Assembly (NCBI GenBank): GCA_027924645.1
Contig: BSBN01000242.1
Coordinates: forward strand, 1,240,001-1,304,000
DNA: 64,000 bases
Origin: Cunninghamia lanceolata
Taxonomy: Eukaryota > Streptophyta > Pinopsida > Cupressales > Cupressaceae
Direction of reading: 5' to 3'
Shown here: positions 1-10,150 of the stretch, in pieces
Layout: each line of letters starts with the position of its first letter
How positions within the stretch are numbered: the stretch's first letter is position 1
Notes under the pieces: model-generated
The model's database searches: none
What the model saw: the letters and a program-made list of their open reading frames with translations, nothing else
Told to the model about the DNA's origin: nothing
Program-made: the position numbers and the translations under genes

Positions 1-735
1 AGTTGTCACAAAGGTACACCTTGCCATCATATTCATCATACTTTGAAAACCACCCCCAATGAGAGGTCATAAGGAAGGAAGATCTAGAGTCTATCAACCA
101 TAGACCTTACGATGCATGAGTTGCCAAGGATGCAACAAAGACATCTACATTATCTTGATAAGACTTTTCGGACTCATCATTTAAATCATTTTATTTTTCT
201 TCGTCTCTTTGTTGTCTCTATGATAGTGCCTAGGCTTGTCATAGGTCCAACACTTAGCCTTGGAAATTCCAAGAGATGTGGATCTTCCATGGGATTTGGA
301 TCCAGACTTTTCTTTCTTCTTGCCTTTCTCCTTCGGTCTTCCACGAACAACTAAGGCCTCCTTATTAGGTTTAGAAGTTTTCCACATCTCTTTTGAGAGT
401 AATGTAACCACTACCTCATCCATTTTGAGTTTCATGGTAGTGCTCCCAATTACCATCACCAAGTTATCCCATGAGTCTGACAAAGAACACAAAAAGTGGC
501 ATGCAATGGTATTCCTCCATTTTCACTCCAACAGAGTGTAATTGGGCCACAATCATATTAAACACATCCAAATTCCTAGCCCAGAACCACCATCATCCAT
601 TCTTAAGGTGTACAACTGTTTTTCCAAAAAAAGTGTGTTAACTAGGGATTTAGCTCGGTACAAGTCTCCCAATTTTGTCCAAAAAGCTTGTGTAGTGGCT
701 TCTTCATGTACATTCAACAACACAAAATCTACCAA
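1..735 (-). pseudogene. Decayed Ty1/copia gag and protease start
   Basis: Minus-strand remnant of a copia polyprotein, read from high to low coordinates. Positions 735-553 encode a UBN2-type gag piece (FWTKLGDLYRAKSLVN-like) and 492-181 encode the gag C-terminal part, with SDSWDNLV, a basic KKKEKSGSKS stretch and a zinc knuckle. The knuckle (CWTYDKPRHYHRDNK) has lost its second and last cysteines, so it cannot bind zinc in the usual CCHC way. Around 103-2 another frame reads WLIDSRSSF followed by KYDEYDGKVYL, which is the copia protease active site with DSG changed to DSR. Frameshifts separate the three pieces, so nothing functional can be made. The element continues off the left edge, where pol would lie. 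The PBS and LTR at 1021 onward fix its orientation. Confidence 0.8.
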
Positions 736-1020
736 GTAGAGCCTAATGAGACCCTTTACCTTTCAATTGAATATATCTTAGTTAACTAGGGACATTGTAG
801 TGGGTTTGGATCTAGATAAATAGGTCATAGATCTTTATCTACATGCATATTCTCCATCTTTATCTTCCACACCTCAAAGTTAGTGCATATAAATCTCTCC
901 ATCTTGAGCTTCCACAACTCAAAGTTAGTGCATATAAATCTCTCCATCTCTATTCTCGATGTGCTTGTCATTTACTACAAAAAAACCTTGTCCCTAACAC
1001 CAAAGACCCAAGGTGATCAA

Positions 1021-1032
1021 GCTTTGATACCA
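1021..1032 (-). other. Primer binding site of the left copia remnant
   Basis: The minus strand reads TGGTATCAAAGC, one base from the initiator tRNA-Met primer site TGGTATCAGAGC used by most plant copia elements. It lies two bases from the TG that begins the LTR at 1035, the same arrangement as at 9393-9408. Confidence 0.7.
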
Positions 1033-1034
1033 AA

Positions 1035-1860
1035 TGAAAAGAAGCAGTGATGCAAAAAACTCTTCCTACACTAATCTAAGAGGGGAGGTATGTGCAAAAA
1101 CAATTAATCTTATAGTTACATAAAATAATACATAAGAAATATTATACTATAACAAGATGATTTATGTGGAGAAAATCCCAAACTCCAAAGCAAAACCAAT
1201 TGTATTATTCAGCATCAATGTGATTATTATACAAGTCTCAGGCTATGCCTTTATAAGAGTATCACTAACATTTAGGCTCTAGAGAAGTTCTAGAAATATA
1301 ACGATACCTATAAATCAACCATCAAATCCACATCCTAAGACCTAAATATATAGGCATTTGTAATCCAAACCACCATAAATGATTTTCAATACAATGGACA
1401 CAAACTACGAGCCAAGTAGTCAACATACAAAAGAGATTCATGACATGTGTCCATGAGTTATGAAGTAATTCCAGCAACATAATGATACCTATAAATCAAC
1501 CATCCAATCCACTATCCCAAGGCCTCAATATAGGCAATTGTAATCCAAAACCCCATAAATGATTTCCAATAAAATAGACTCAAACTATGAGCCAAATAGT
1601 CAACATACAAAAGAGACCTCACCACATGTGTCTAGGAGTTACAAACTTCTTTCTATAAGCTTCAAGACCTTTCTCATGAACTTGGTTGTATAACCTCACT
1701 TGAGGAAAAAATAACAACCACTCAAGTCCAAAGAAGACAACCAACTTCTTACATATAACCGTAAATGCTTTCTTACACCTCTTAAATGTTAAAGATGTCA
1801 TTGTCATATTTGACCACCCAACTTAGGCACCTCATTTTGGCTCCATTATCCATTCAAAAA
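1035..1860 (-). repeat. LTR of the left copia remnant (outer end uncertain)
   Basis: Non-coding AT-rich sequence directly outside the PBS, beginning with TG. By position it is the 5' LTR of the minus-strand copia remnant. The second LTR is outside the window, so the outer boundary cannot be fixed by comparison; I place it near 1860 only because the composition changes there. It contains the 181-bp tandem duplication listed separately. Confidence 0.4.
1283..1643. repeat. 181-bp tandem duplication
   Basis: Two imperfect head-to-tail copies, roughly 1283-1462 and 1463-1643. Both contain GATACCTATAAATCAACCAT at a 181-base offset (1303 and 1484), then a shared CATAAATGATTT, GAGCCAA and CAACATACAAAAGAGA series, and end in a CATGTGTC motif. 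The duplication is probably internal to the LTR. Confidence 0.8.
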
Positions 1861-2924
1861 TGATCTATGACATGTGTTGGGACCCAAGTTTTCCAACCCT
1901 AAAACTTGCCCAAAAATTTGTATATTTGTGCTCCTCTATGCATTCTCGTGTTATCCCCATCAATGATAACTAAACTGAGATATGTAAAATTGGGCATGCA
2001 CTTCTCTTTGTTTTAGGTTGAGATTCAGGTGGCGCTTTCTTTTAAGTCTATGTCAGGCTTCTCCCAAAAAAGTGACGGGTTGTCAAGTTTTGGTACTAGA
2101 GGAGCCACAGGGAGGTTTCTCGCACTTCTCGGAGTGTGCCAGTTCTGACATAGTATCACGTTGTGCCTTCGTGCCACATGGCGCTGAGTAATTCTTGATA
2201 GGGCCGATTAAATCTTTCAAACTATGTGATTAAAGGGAGCCCACAAAAGGAAACATGTGGTTGTGTCTCGCATCATATCAAGGTAATAGAATTGGCGCAA
2301 GTTTCCGTGTGCACCTTTGCACCACATGGCTGAAGCATCCAAAAGGTGGTGAGGCCTAATTTTGTTAAGTTCCTCATGAGAAAAGGAAACATGTGAACCT
2401 GAGACAATTTCCAGGGTGCCACATATCAGCCTTGCGCACCTCACGAAGGTGGCAAGCCTGACACATATAAGGCAATGCACCTTTGTGACAAGTATCATGA
2501 GTCGAAGTTGGTGGGGCCCCTTTTCATTGAAACATAAGGATGATTCATAAGGAATTTCTGAAGATTCACATGGTGGCCCCACGCTTTCTCTCAGCAAAAG
2601 AAGATTGAATCTTCAAGGCCTTGCGCCTGGTTTCCACATGGCGGTGTAGACTTAGTGAGGCTTAAGAGGCTTTGAACTATTTGATGAGCCATCGGATCCA
2701 AAAACTAATTTCATCTAGAAGGGAGAGTCCTCAAAGCCATGTGTAGCAATGGTGCACATTTTAAAGGCCTCAGCACTGACACTTTCTAAGTGTCACGCCA
2801 TTGGTGGAGGTCGTTGAGTCAGCCCAGTGGTGGGTCCCATTCTTTACAAGGCATCAAAGAATCACAAAGTAGTCGATCTTGAGCCTGAGGTGATCTGACG
2901 GTCTGCACATTATGAGGACCTTTC
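1861..2924. other. Unassigned repetitive DNA
   Basis: No convincing gene. A degenerate motif combining a GCRCCTTTGTGCCACATGGCG-like core recurs (near 2165, 2307 and 2625), which suggests an old repeat-bearing LTR or leader. The 126-codon open frame on the minus strand (2217-2597) has no recognisable domain and runs through these repeats. Confidence 0.5.
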
Positions 2925-4934
2925 TGATGAGCACACGCTTATACTAAGAGGGGGGTGAATCAATATAAGACAATCTTTTTTACTTTTTCAAAACTTAACA
3001 ACCATAACAATATCAATCACACAAGATCTACCAATTGTACACAAGAAGACCACAAGATTTACGTGGAAACCCTTATGGGAGAAAACCACAGCAAAATATT
3101 GCTTATATATAAATGTTTCTTACAAATTTTGTAGGCACCAACCCCCACTACTAAGCACCAACTTAGCAAGAGACACCAATCTCTTATGTTTGTAGGCACC
3201 AACCTACAAGAGACACCAATCCCCTCTTATATGATTTGCAAGAACCAACCCACTGGAGACACCAACCCCCACAATTGAGCACCAACTCAGCAAAAGACAC
3301 CAATCTCTTCTTTTGGGAAGCACCTAATTCCAAAACAAATTTCCACCTCAAGATGTTGCTTCTTCAACGGATGATGGACATCTGATTTGCCTTCACAAAC
3401 TCTTCTTGTAAATGATATACTCTTCACAAATTTGATGCACTTGATTTCATATACTTTCCTTTGCAAATCTGCATATGCTCCCTTTCAAATCTTTATACTC
3501 CTCTTTCAAATCTACATATTCATACATATACTTATTTTAGATCTGCATATACTTCTTTTAGATTTGCATGTATATACTCATATCTCTGATGGTGTATATG
3601 ATTTATCTTCAACACTCCACACACTTTCTTCCTCAACTTTACTCACTTATATCTTCTCCATATTCTATATTGATATATTTTTATTTCTACACTAGATCTG
3701 CTCTAAATAGTTTGATTTATCATTGTGTTTCTGCTTGTTTCATTTTCGTTCCACGTCATCTCATTTATATACCATTTTATGTCTCTTTAAAAGAGGTGAC
3801 TCCTCCAAGAGAGGCATCCCTCCAAGAGGTTGGCCTTCCTTAATAAAACCATTTTAATTTAATTTAAAATCATTTTAATCCTTTCAATGTGTCGCTTATA
3901 TGAGGGAGGTCAACCACATTTAACTTAGTTTATTTAATATATTCCTAAAGTGGCGCTAGTGTAGGTCGGCCTTCATTTTGAGACTTATTTAATTTATTTT
4001 TAAACCACTTCCAAGGATGATGCTTCTTCCTCAAAGATGACTTAAGAGGGGTCGACTTTATAAACTAGTTCCAGCGCTCACATTATTTATCATTGCTTCT
4101 TCACTAATATAAATCTCTTCTATTAATATTCCTTGTTGCCCTCATAAATTGTTGCTCTTTATATGATACTTATCACTTCTCTTCATAACGAATTCACTTA
4201 CCTCTCCACAATGATCTCATGCTACCTTACTGCTCTTTCATACATATGAACTCGACCATCTTCAACTTGTCTTGCATATATGTTAAAGGTGTTAGTGTAG
4301 GTTTTTATTTCCTAGTTGGGTTATTTATTTTCCCTTTATTCCTAGGTTTTTCCTACACTTTTATTAATCTTGCTTAGGTTAATAAAGCATGTTTAATTAG
4401 GTGAGTGGATTATGAGGTGTCACCTTCCTACATGTGAGCAACCATTAGCTATCTTGGGAAGATACTTTGCTATCTTTAGTCTGATAAATGGTTGCTCTTC
4501 ATTGGGCGGTGTTGCCACCTCCTCCCTCTCCTTGATCTATATAAACATGCTACCTAGCTTGTATTTTGTATCGTTTGCTTTTGCATCCTCTTAATGCTAT
4601 TTTGCGTCTAGCATTTCCATTACTCTCATGGAGACTAACTATATGCTACTATTTTGATTTCGTATCATTTGCATTCATAGTTTAGATATCTATTCTTTTG
4701 CACTAGTTTTCTAGGTTAATCATCTTTTCAGATTCTAACAAAAAGTAAAGTTTTTTTTTTTATAGTAGCAATATGAAACTATCATTTGACATCAATGACA
4801 ACAAAATTGGACAATGAATTCCTTCTTGACATCAATGACAATATTTGCAACAATCTCCCATACACCTTTGACATCAGTGACAACAATCTTGGCCAATGAA
4901 TTCCTTCTTGACATCAATGACAACATTTGCAACG
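2925..4934 (-). repeat. 3' LTR of the TR-GAG-like element
   Basis: About 2.0 kb from TG at 2925 to the polypurine tract. The first ~735 bp match the truncated 5' LTR at 9408-10150, including the long run of GGCACCAACC/GAGACACCAA motifs and the ATCTGCATAT repeats. The rest has no partner in the window. The inner boundary is inferred from the polypurine tract. The open frames at 3387-3843 and 4412-4594 lie inside this LTR and look non-coding. Confidence 0.65.
3120..3330. repeat. Degenerate CACCAACC-rich short repeats in the LTR
   Basis: The motif pair GGCACCAACC...GAGACACCAA recurs every 30-50 bp. The counterpart stretch in the other LTR is at about 9615-9830. This is a repeat array internal to the LTR, not a CRISPR: the units vary in length and sequence and there are no regular spacers. 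Confidence 0.6.
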
Positions 4935-4943
4935 ATCTCCCCC
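4785..4943. repeat. Tandem duplication (~80 bp) at the 3' LTR/polypurine junction
   Basis: Two copies (4785-4866 and 4867-4943) each begin TTTGACATCARTGACAAC, contain CAATGAATTCCTTCTTGACA, and end at a TCTCC pyrimidine run. A third, partial copy of the end motif (CTCCCCCTTTGACATCAATGGC) lies at 4986-5007. The polypurine region has therefore been copied more than once, which makes the exact LTR edge slightly uncertain. Confidence 0.75.
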
Positions 4944-4946
4944 TTT
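4935..4946 (-). other. Polypurine tract of the TR-GAG-like element
   Basis: On the minus strand CAAAGGGGGAGAT directly precedes the 3' LTR. The wider context (CATCAATGACAAAGGGGGAGAT) is the usual polypurine neighbourhood of plant copia elements, where plus-strand synthesis is primed. Confidence 0.7.
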
Positions 4947-5118
4947 GTCATTGATGGCAACATAATTCTCCCCATTTCTTTAACTCTCCCCCTTTGACAT
5001 CAATGGCAAAGGGATATAACATACTTCTCTCCTGCATGATGTGCTTCTCCCTCTTTTTTGTGATGCCCCCTGTCTTTAATACTTCCTATTGACATCAACA
5101 ACATCATTCTTCCTTTTC

Positions 5119-5486
5119 CTATAACTCTCCCAAAAGAATCTTTATCAGCTGATCTATCTCTAAATTGTGTTCTCCATGGAGTTGAAAGATAATGCAATGA
5201 GTAGCTCCCCCTGAATTTGTACTTCTCCTTATGAACTTAGTCATACCTCTTGTGCATGAAATGCATTTTGCACAAGCATAGATCTTTCCTTCTCTTGCTC
5301 TTGCTTCTTTAATTTGAATTTTCATATTGATAATCATTTTCTCCAACTCTTCAAGAGTTTGTGACATTTTCACCTTAGATTCGCATTCCTCTTGAAGTTG
5401 TAATTTTTGTTTCACATTCTTCTTCCTTAGTTTCTTGATTTCATTTACTACACAAATAAGTTCTCCTTCCAAATCAACTTCTGTAT
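5119..5486 (-). pseudogene. Copia gag C-terminal coiled coil (3' part of the split gag)
   Basis: The minus strand reads VDLEGELICVVNEIKKLRKK and then a long heptad-like stretch (LQEECESKVKMSQTLEELEK, further MKIQIKEAR). This matches the coiled-coil extension that follows the zinc knuckle in plant copia gag proteins with a 'FLFMA...ELI.ALNE..KL' pattern. It is the continuation of the gag at 8301-9339, cut off from it by the LTR-like insertion at 5487-8217. After about residue 75 the frame drifts into sequence I do not recognise. No protease motif follows. Confidence 0.65.
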
Positions 5487-6560
5487 TGTAACATCCCAAC
5501 TAGAATATTACATATCCTTAAACATAATTAAAGCAAACATCTCACTATTTTTTTTAATTATCTATAATCAAAGATATTACATTTGCAATTTCAAATACAA
5601 TACATATATTCAGAAAAATGGTCGCTTCACATGCAACTAAAAAAATACCACATATAGCAAATGGTCGTATTTCTTACGACTTACAATTTTACCAAAATCT
5701 TTTACAAAATAAGTAATGTATTCTTGTTCACAAGTCTTTGGCTGTCAGATGCAGGAGAGAGAGAGAGAGCATCATGCTGGTGTTTTTCCTCCAACCACAG
5801 ACCAGTGGTCCCCCGCACACCTTCCTTCTGGAAGTGGCCCTTCCCTTCGCGAGGGTAATAGATAATGAGAATCAACTAATTCTTTATGTCATATAAGAAC
5901 TAGTGGTGTGTCCTAGCTAATAACAATCAGGTTTACAACTCTAGTCTAGCTCTAGCTATGTATGACCCATTCTGATTGTTCAGCTATCTAGTACACCGTG
6001 AACTGACAATGCAAGCAGTGACTTTTGTATTACTTTGGCCAAAGTTTCATATAAATATATAGTCATATGTTCACTCACTCTTTCTCGACTTGGAGACAAC
6101 ATTCTTATTTCTCAATTTATGTCATACATATATGATAATAATTCTTTTTGACTTGCTTATACCATATTGGTCTTAAAGACATATCATAATCCTTATCTAC
6201 TAGTCATTTTGATAAGTCTAAAGTGAGAGCGTAGGTGACTATATAACACACATTGAGTCCCTCTTTGCATCCTTGCAATCACGGGTCTATGACGTCTTGT
6301 CATCTACTCAATGACATGTCTACCTATTCTCATACTCATTTGTGTTCTTCTACACAATCAAGATTTTGACATTTAAGCCATAAGGTTTTGTGATTAAAGA
6401 CTCTATCTGTCTTAATCTAAGAATATAATCATTCAACTCATAATCTGTCGAAGATAAACTATAATTTCATATACCAATAAATTGAATACACTTCCTCACG
6501 TATATCAAAAAGATATAAAAATAAACTCTTCATGAGACATAGTTAGTCTAACAATTATTC

Positions 6561-6830
6561 AATCAGGCTATCATATAGCACATTCAACCTTCTATATAAC
6601 ACATAGTCAAGCTATAATAAATGATACAATCGGCCTATCAAATAACGTAGTCGGCCTTCCCTATAACACATAGTGGACTTCACAGATTAATACAATCGGC
6701 ATCACAAATAACATAGTAGGCTTCACAAAATAATACAATTGGCCTCTTATGCAGCACATAGTTGGTCAAACACATATCACAGTGGGTCTATCATATATCA
6801 CAATCGAACTCACAATAATAACAATCTTGT
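6561..6830. repeat. Imperfect tandem repeats (CACATAGTYGGC / ATACAATCGGCC)
   Basis: Within the solo-LTR-like block a motif alternating between ...AACACATAGTCGGC... and ...AATACAATCGGCCT... recurs about nine times with 25-40-bp spacing. The units are strongly diverged. They could be an enhancer-like U3 repeat; no function can be read from them. Confidence 0.6.
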
Positions 6831-7678
6831 TGACAAAACTAAGGTTGCAATACAAAGATATCTATGTTAAATGTTATGAGGCTTAGGCATGGTCTTTAAC
6901 TGTTACCCTACAAAGCTTATCGTGCTTCTCTCACAATGAAAGGATAATAAATATGAAGCCGAGAGATTTTCTACTCAAAGGTATGGAATTGCTTAGCTTT
7001 TCCTAAGGCATAAACTATATGTCAAGGAATAGATAAATAAATAGAGTTAATCATATCCATTCCTCATTCTGGTTACAGTAATAATAATACAGAAACATAA
7101 TCCTCTGTAGAGGATAAACATTCGATCTACATTCACTATGCTCAGTGATAATCTTCTTGCCAAACAACAGTTCTAACACAAATCTCTTTACTCCTTTCAT
7201 ACTATTGATCTCAGTCAAACGAAAGGCAGTTATATATACTCTATCATTGTTTACAATATGTACTAGACGTACCTGAATAAATACACAGGCCGAGATTTCC
7301 CATTGTCACTTTATTGTATCTCCTCTGCTCTTCCAGCTTTCGAGTCCTTCTCTCCTCACATACACAGTCTTCTCCTCGCTTCTACTTAACCTCCTCACAA
7401 TAGTTATGGGCAGGTAGTTAAAGCATCGCTCCCCAAGAATCTCTCTCCACTCCTCGCGAAGTTTAACATGCAAGAATAAGTGAGGATTATGGAGTGACTG
7501 CTCCCTCTCCCACTCCCAAGTAGCATCTAGGGATAATGCTAAGGAGGATTAAAGAGAGACTTTTTACCTCTCCAACATGATTTTAGCTATGACAATAACA
7601 TTAATAATAATAATAACGTGTAGATAGACATAACTCACTTATCTAATAGATGTCGCTATTGCGTAATCTCAAACACTA

Positions 7679-7702
7679 ATTGTGCTTATCTGTAAGCACA
7701 AT
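7679..7702. repeat. Perfect 10-bp inverted repeat
   Basis: ATTGTGCTTA, the loop TCTG and TAAGCACAAT form a perfect stem with a four-base loop, inside the LTR-like block. It has none of the features of a tRNA. Confidence 0.6.
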
Positions 7703-8300
7703 CATCGACGAAGAATTCTCACAAGTCGACTAAGATCTTGACAACAAAATTAAACATGTTTAGTCGATTTGCACACGTCGACTTGTCATCCAAAGGCATA
7801 CACCATGCTTATATCAGACAACGAAAAGGATTTTAACCTTTGTCTTAATGACGACATAATTTGACAAGGATAAACATGATCTCACTACTAAACTTAAATG
7901 TGTGTGTTTCCAGATGGCACAAGAAACGTTGCATTCACGTGATCTAGCACCCTCTCCATGGTGATATTCTCTCTCCTCATATCAGAGGGAAAACAACATT
8001 GTTCCTACATCCACCTCAGTTACATGATGGTAGTTAGTCCATTTCATCATTTAACCACATGATCAACGTCATAAACAATTATTCCTTTCATATAATTTAA
8101 TATAAAGCAAAATGCATTTTCCATCATTACTATAATCATAATATTTTCTCTGACTAACTATCTGTCTTCACGAAAATAATGAAAATAAATAAATCAGTTT
8201 AAAAACAAGGTGTGACACACATCCATTTCAGCATTCTCTTCCCCCTCTAACTCTTATTCCCTTTCTTGGACTTCATTTTTCATGATATCATATTTTGTTT

Positions 8301-9339
8301 CTATTGGGCCATGAATAGAAACTCTTCTCTATTGTTATTGGAGATACTTTCGTTGCTCTCTTTGGATGAGCTAATTTCCTCTTTGGAATATTGGCTTTTC
8401 TTATATTTGTGAAAGCTCTTCTTTTCATGTTTGCTCTGTTTGTGGCCATTTTTATGTTGAAGATGTTTTCTATCTTTCTTCATATTATGCTCTTCTTCAT
8501 CCTCACTACTTTCACTTCTTGCATATGGCCATTTGGTAGCAAAATGACCTACCTTTCCACAATTAAAGCATTTGAAAGGCAACTTACCCGTGTACTTGTT
8601 GGATCCTCTCTTCAGCTTTCTCACAAAATGATCTTCTTCTTCATCTGATTCATCATTGGAACTATCGCTTGATTTGGGCTCTCTATTCTTCATCCTTTTT
8701 TAGGCTTTGAAGGTTGCATCTTGCTTAGAAGATTTTTCCTTTTCAATCCTCATCTCATAAGCCGTGAGAATCCCATTTAGTTCATCCATTGTTAATTTGT
8801 CTAGATCCTTCATTTCTTCAATTTCAGAAACTTTGGCATCAAATCTCAAAGGGAGAGACCTTAGCACCTTTTGCACAATACTTGACTCTTTCACCTCTTC
8901 TCCAAGACCTTTGATAGTGTTAACAATTTCATCTATGTCAAGCAGATAGGTGGCAATGTTTTCTTCATCCTTCATTTTCAAGCTTTCAAATTGACTCCTA
9001 TGAGTTTGAAACCTGGCTTTCTTTACCTTATCATCACCTTCGTAGATATTCTTGAATTTTTCCCAAATCTCTTTCACCAAATTACAATGCATTACTTTAA
9101 CAAACTCCAATTCCGATAAACCACTAGCCATTCATGGCTTTTGCATTGTTCTCACTAGCCATCTTTCCATCCTTATCCGTTGGTGGAGATGCAAGATCTT
9201 TATAACCATTCTCTACGGATTGCCAAATATCAAAGCCTGAAGCCATTAAGTAGGTTTTCATCCTTATGCTCCAAAAGGCATAGTTTGTTCCATCGAACAA
9301 TGGAGCCTTGTTTGAGGAGAATCCTTCTAGACCGGCCAT
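8301..9339 (-). pseudogene. Copia gag (UBN2/DUF4219 type), frameshifted
   Basis: Gag capsid/nucleocapsid protein of the TR-GAG-like element. It begins at 9339 with MAGLEGFSSNKAPLFDGTNY, the DUF4219 start of plant copia gags (FDGTNYAFWSIRMKTYL). A frameshift near 9128 moves to the second frame (9131-8700), which carries the UBN2 domain (KEIWEKFKNIYEGDDKVKKA, FESLKMKDEENIATYLLDID, KVLRSLPLRFDAKV). A stop near 8700 precedes the third part (8693-8301), which has the zinc knuckle CFNCGKVGHFATKW, whose last cysteine has become Trp, followed by a Lys/Ser/Glu-rich tail ending FLFMAQ. The frame then continues, with stops, into the LTR-like insertion at 8217 and resumes at 5486. Confidence 0.85.
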
Positions 9340-9392
9340 TGTGTGCTTTTGAGATCTTCCTTCTAGCGGTTAAACTATACTTTGAAGGAACC

Positions 9393-9405
9393 AACTCTGA
9401 TACCA
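9393..9405 (-). other. Primer binding site of the TR-GAG-like element
   Basis: The minus strand reads TGGTATCAGAGTT, matching the 3' end of initiator tRNA-Met over its first eleven bases. It lies two bases from the LTR start at 9408. Confidence 0.85.
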
Positions 9406-9407
9406 AA

Positions 9408-10150
9408 TGATGAGCACACGTTTATACTGAGAGGAGGGGGTGAATCAGTATAAAACAATCCTTTTACTTTTTTAAAACAACAACCATAACAATATCAATC
9501 ACACAAGATCTACTAATTATGCAACACAAGAAGAACACAAGATTTATGTACAAACCCTTACGGGAGAAAACCACAGAAAAATATTGCTTCTATATAAATG
9601 TTTCTTACAAACTTTGTAGGCACCAACCTACTAGAGACACCAACCCCCACTGCTAAGCACCAACTCAGCAAGAGACACTAATCTCTTCTGTTTGTTGGCA
9701 CCAACCTACAGGAGAAACCAATTCCCTCTTATATGATTTGTAGGCACCAACCCACTGGAGACACCAATCCCCACAACTGAGCACCAACTCAGCAAGAGAC
9801 ACCAATCTCTTCTTTTGGGAAGCACCAACTTCCAAAACAAAGTTCCACCTCAGGATGTTGCTTATTCAATGGATGATGGACATCTGATTTGCCTTCACAA
9901 ACTCTTCTTGTAAATGATATACTCTTCACAAATTTGATGCTCTTGATTTCATATACTTTCCTTTGCAAATCTGCATATACTCACTCTCAAATCTACATAA
10001 TTCTCTTTCAAATCTACATACTCATACATATACTTCTTTTAGATCTTCATGTATAAACTCATATCTCTGATGGTGTATATGATTTATCTTCAACGCTCCA
10101 CACACTTTCTTCCTCAACTTTACTCACTTATATTTGCTCCATATTCTATA
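9408..10150 (-). repeat. 5' LTR of the TR-GAG-like element (truncated)
   Basis: Matches 2925-3670 throughout, then diverges abruptly after ATATTCTATA at 10150. The missing ~1.3 kb was lost when the element was broken, and unrelated sequence (CGTTGTTCATGATTC...) follows. Confidence 0.8.

Larger units (their letters stand above)
5487..8217. mobile_element. LTR-like insertion, probably a solo LTR (2.7 kb)
   Basis: The gag coding sequence is continuous in sense on both sides of this block. The block starts TGTAACATCCC and ends GGTGTGACA, so it has TG...CA ends with a short imperfect inverted repeat, as plant LTRs do. It holds no gag, pol or transposase reading frame, so a solo LTR left by recombination is the best explanation. 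The flanking pentamers (TGTAT at 5482-5486, CACAT at 8218-8222) differ by three transitions, so a target duplication is not proven. A truncated MITE-like DNA element is a less likely alternative. Confidence 0.55.
2925..10150 (-). mobile_element. Non-autonomous copia-derived element (TR-GAG-like)
   Basis: The same ~740-bp sequence starts at 2925 and 9408 (TGATGAGCACACG...). In minus orientation the order is 5' LTR (10150-9408, truncated), PBS (9405-9393), gag (9339-8301, continuing at 5486-5119), polypurine tract (4946-4935) and 3' LTR (4934-2925). No integrase, reverse transcriptase or RNase H is present between gag and the polypurine tract, where a full copia element would have about 3 kb of pol. 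Plant elements of this form are known as TR-GAG and depend on enzymes supplied by relatives. A 2.7-kb LTR-like sequence (5487-8217) later split its gag. The outer part of the 5' LTR is lost at 10150, so no target duplication can be checked. Confidence 0.75.

Noticed and set aside
3387..3843. Hydrophobic open frames as small membrane proteins
   Set aside because: They lie in an LTR with low-complexity AT-rich sequence, and the matching part of the other LTR does not keep the frame.
7679..7702. Inverted repeat as a tRNA arm or a miRNA hairpin
   Set aside because: Only 10 bp with a four-base loop; no cloverleaf, and too short for a miRNA precursor.
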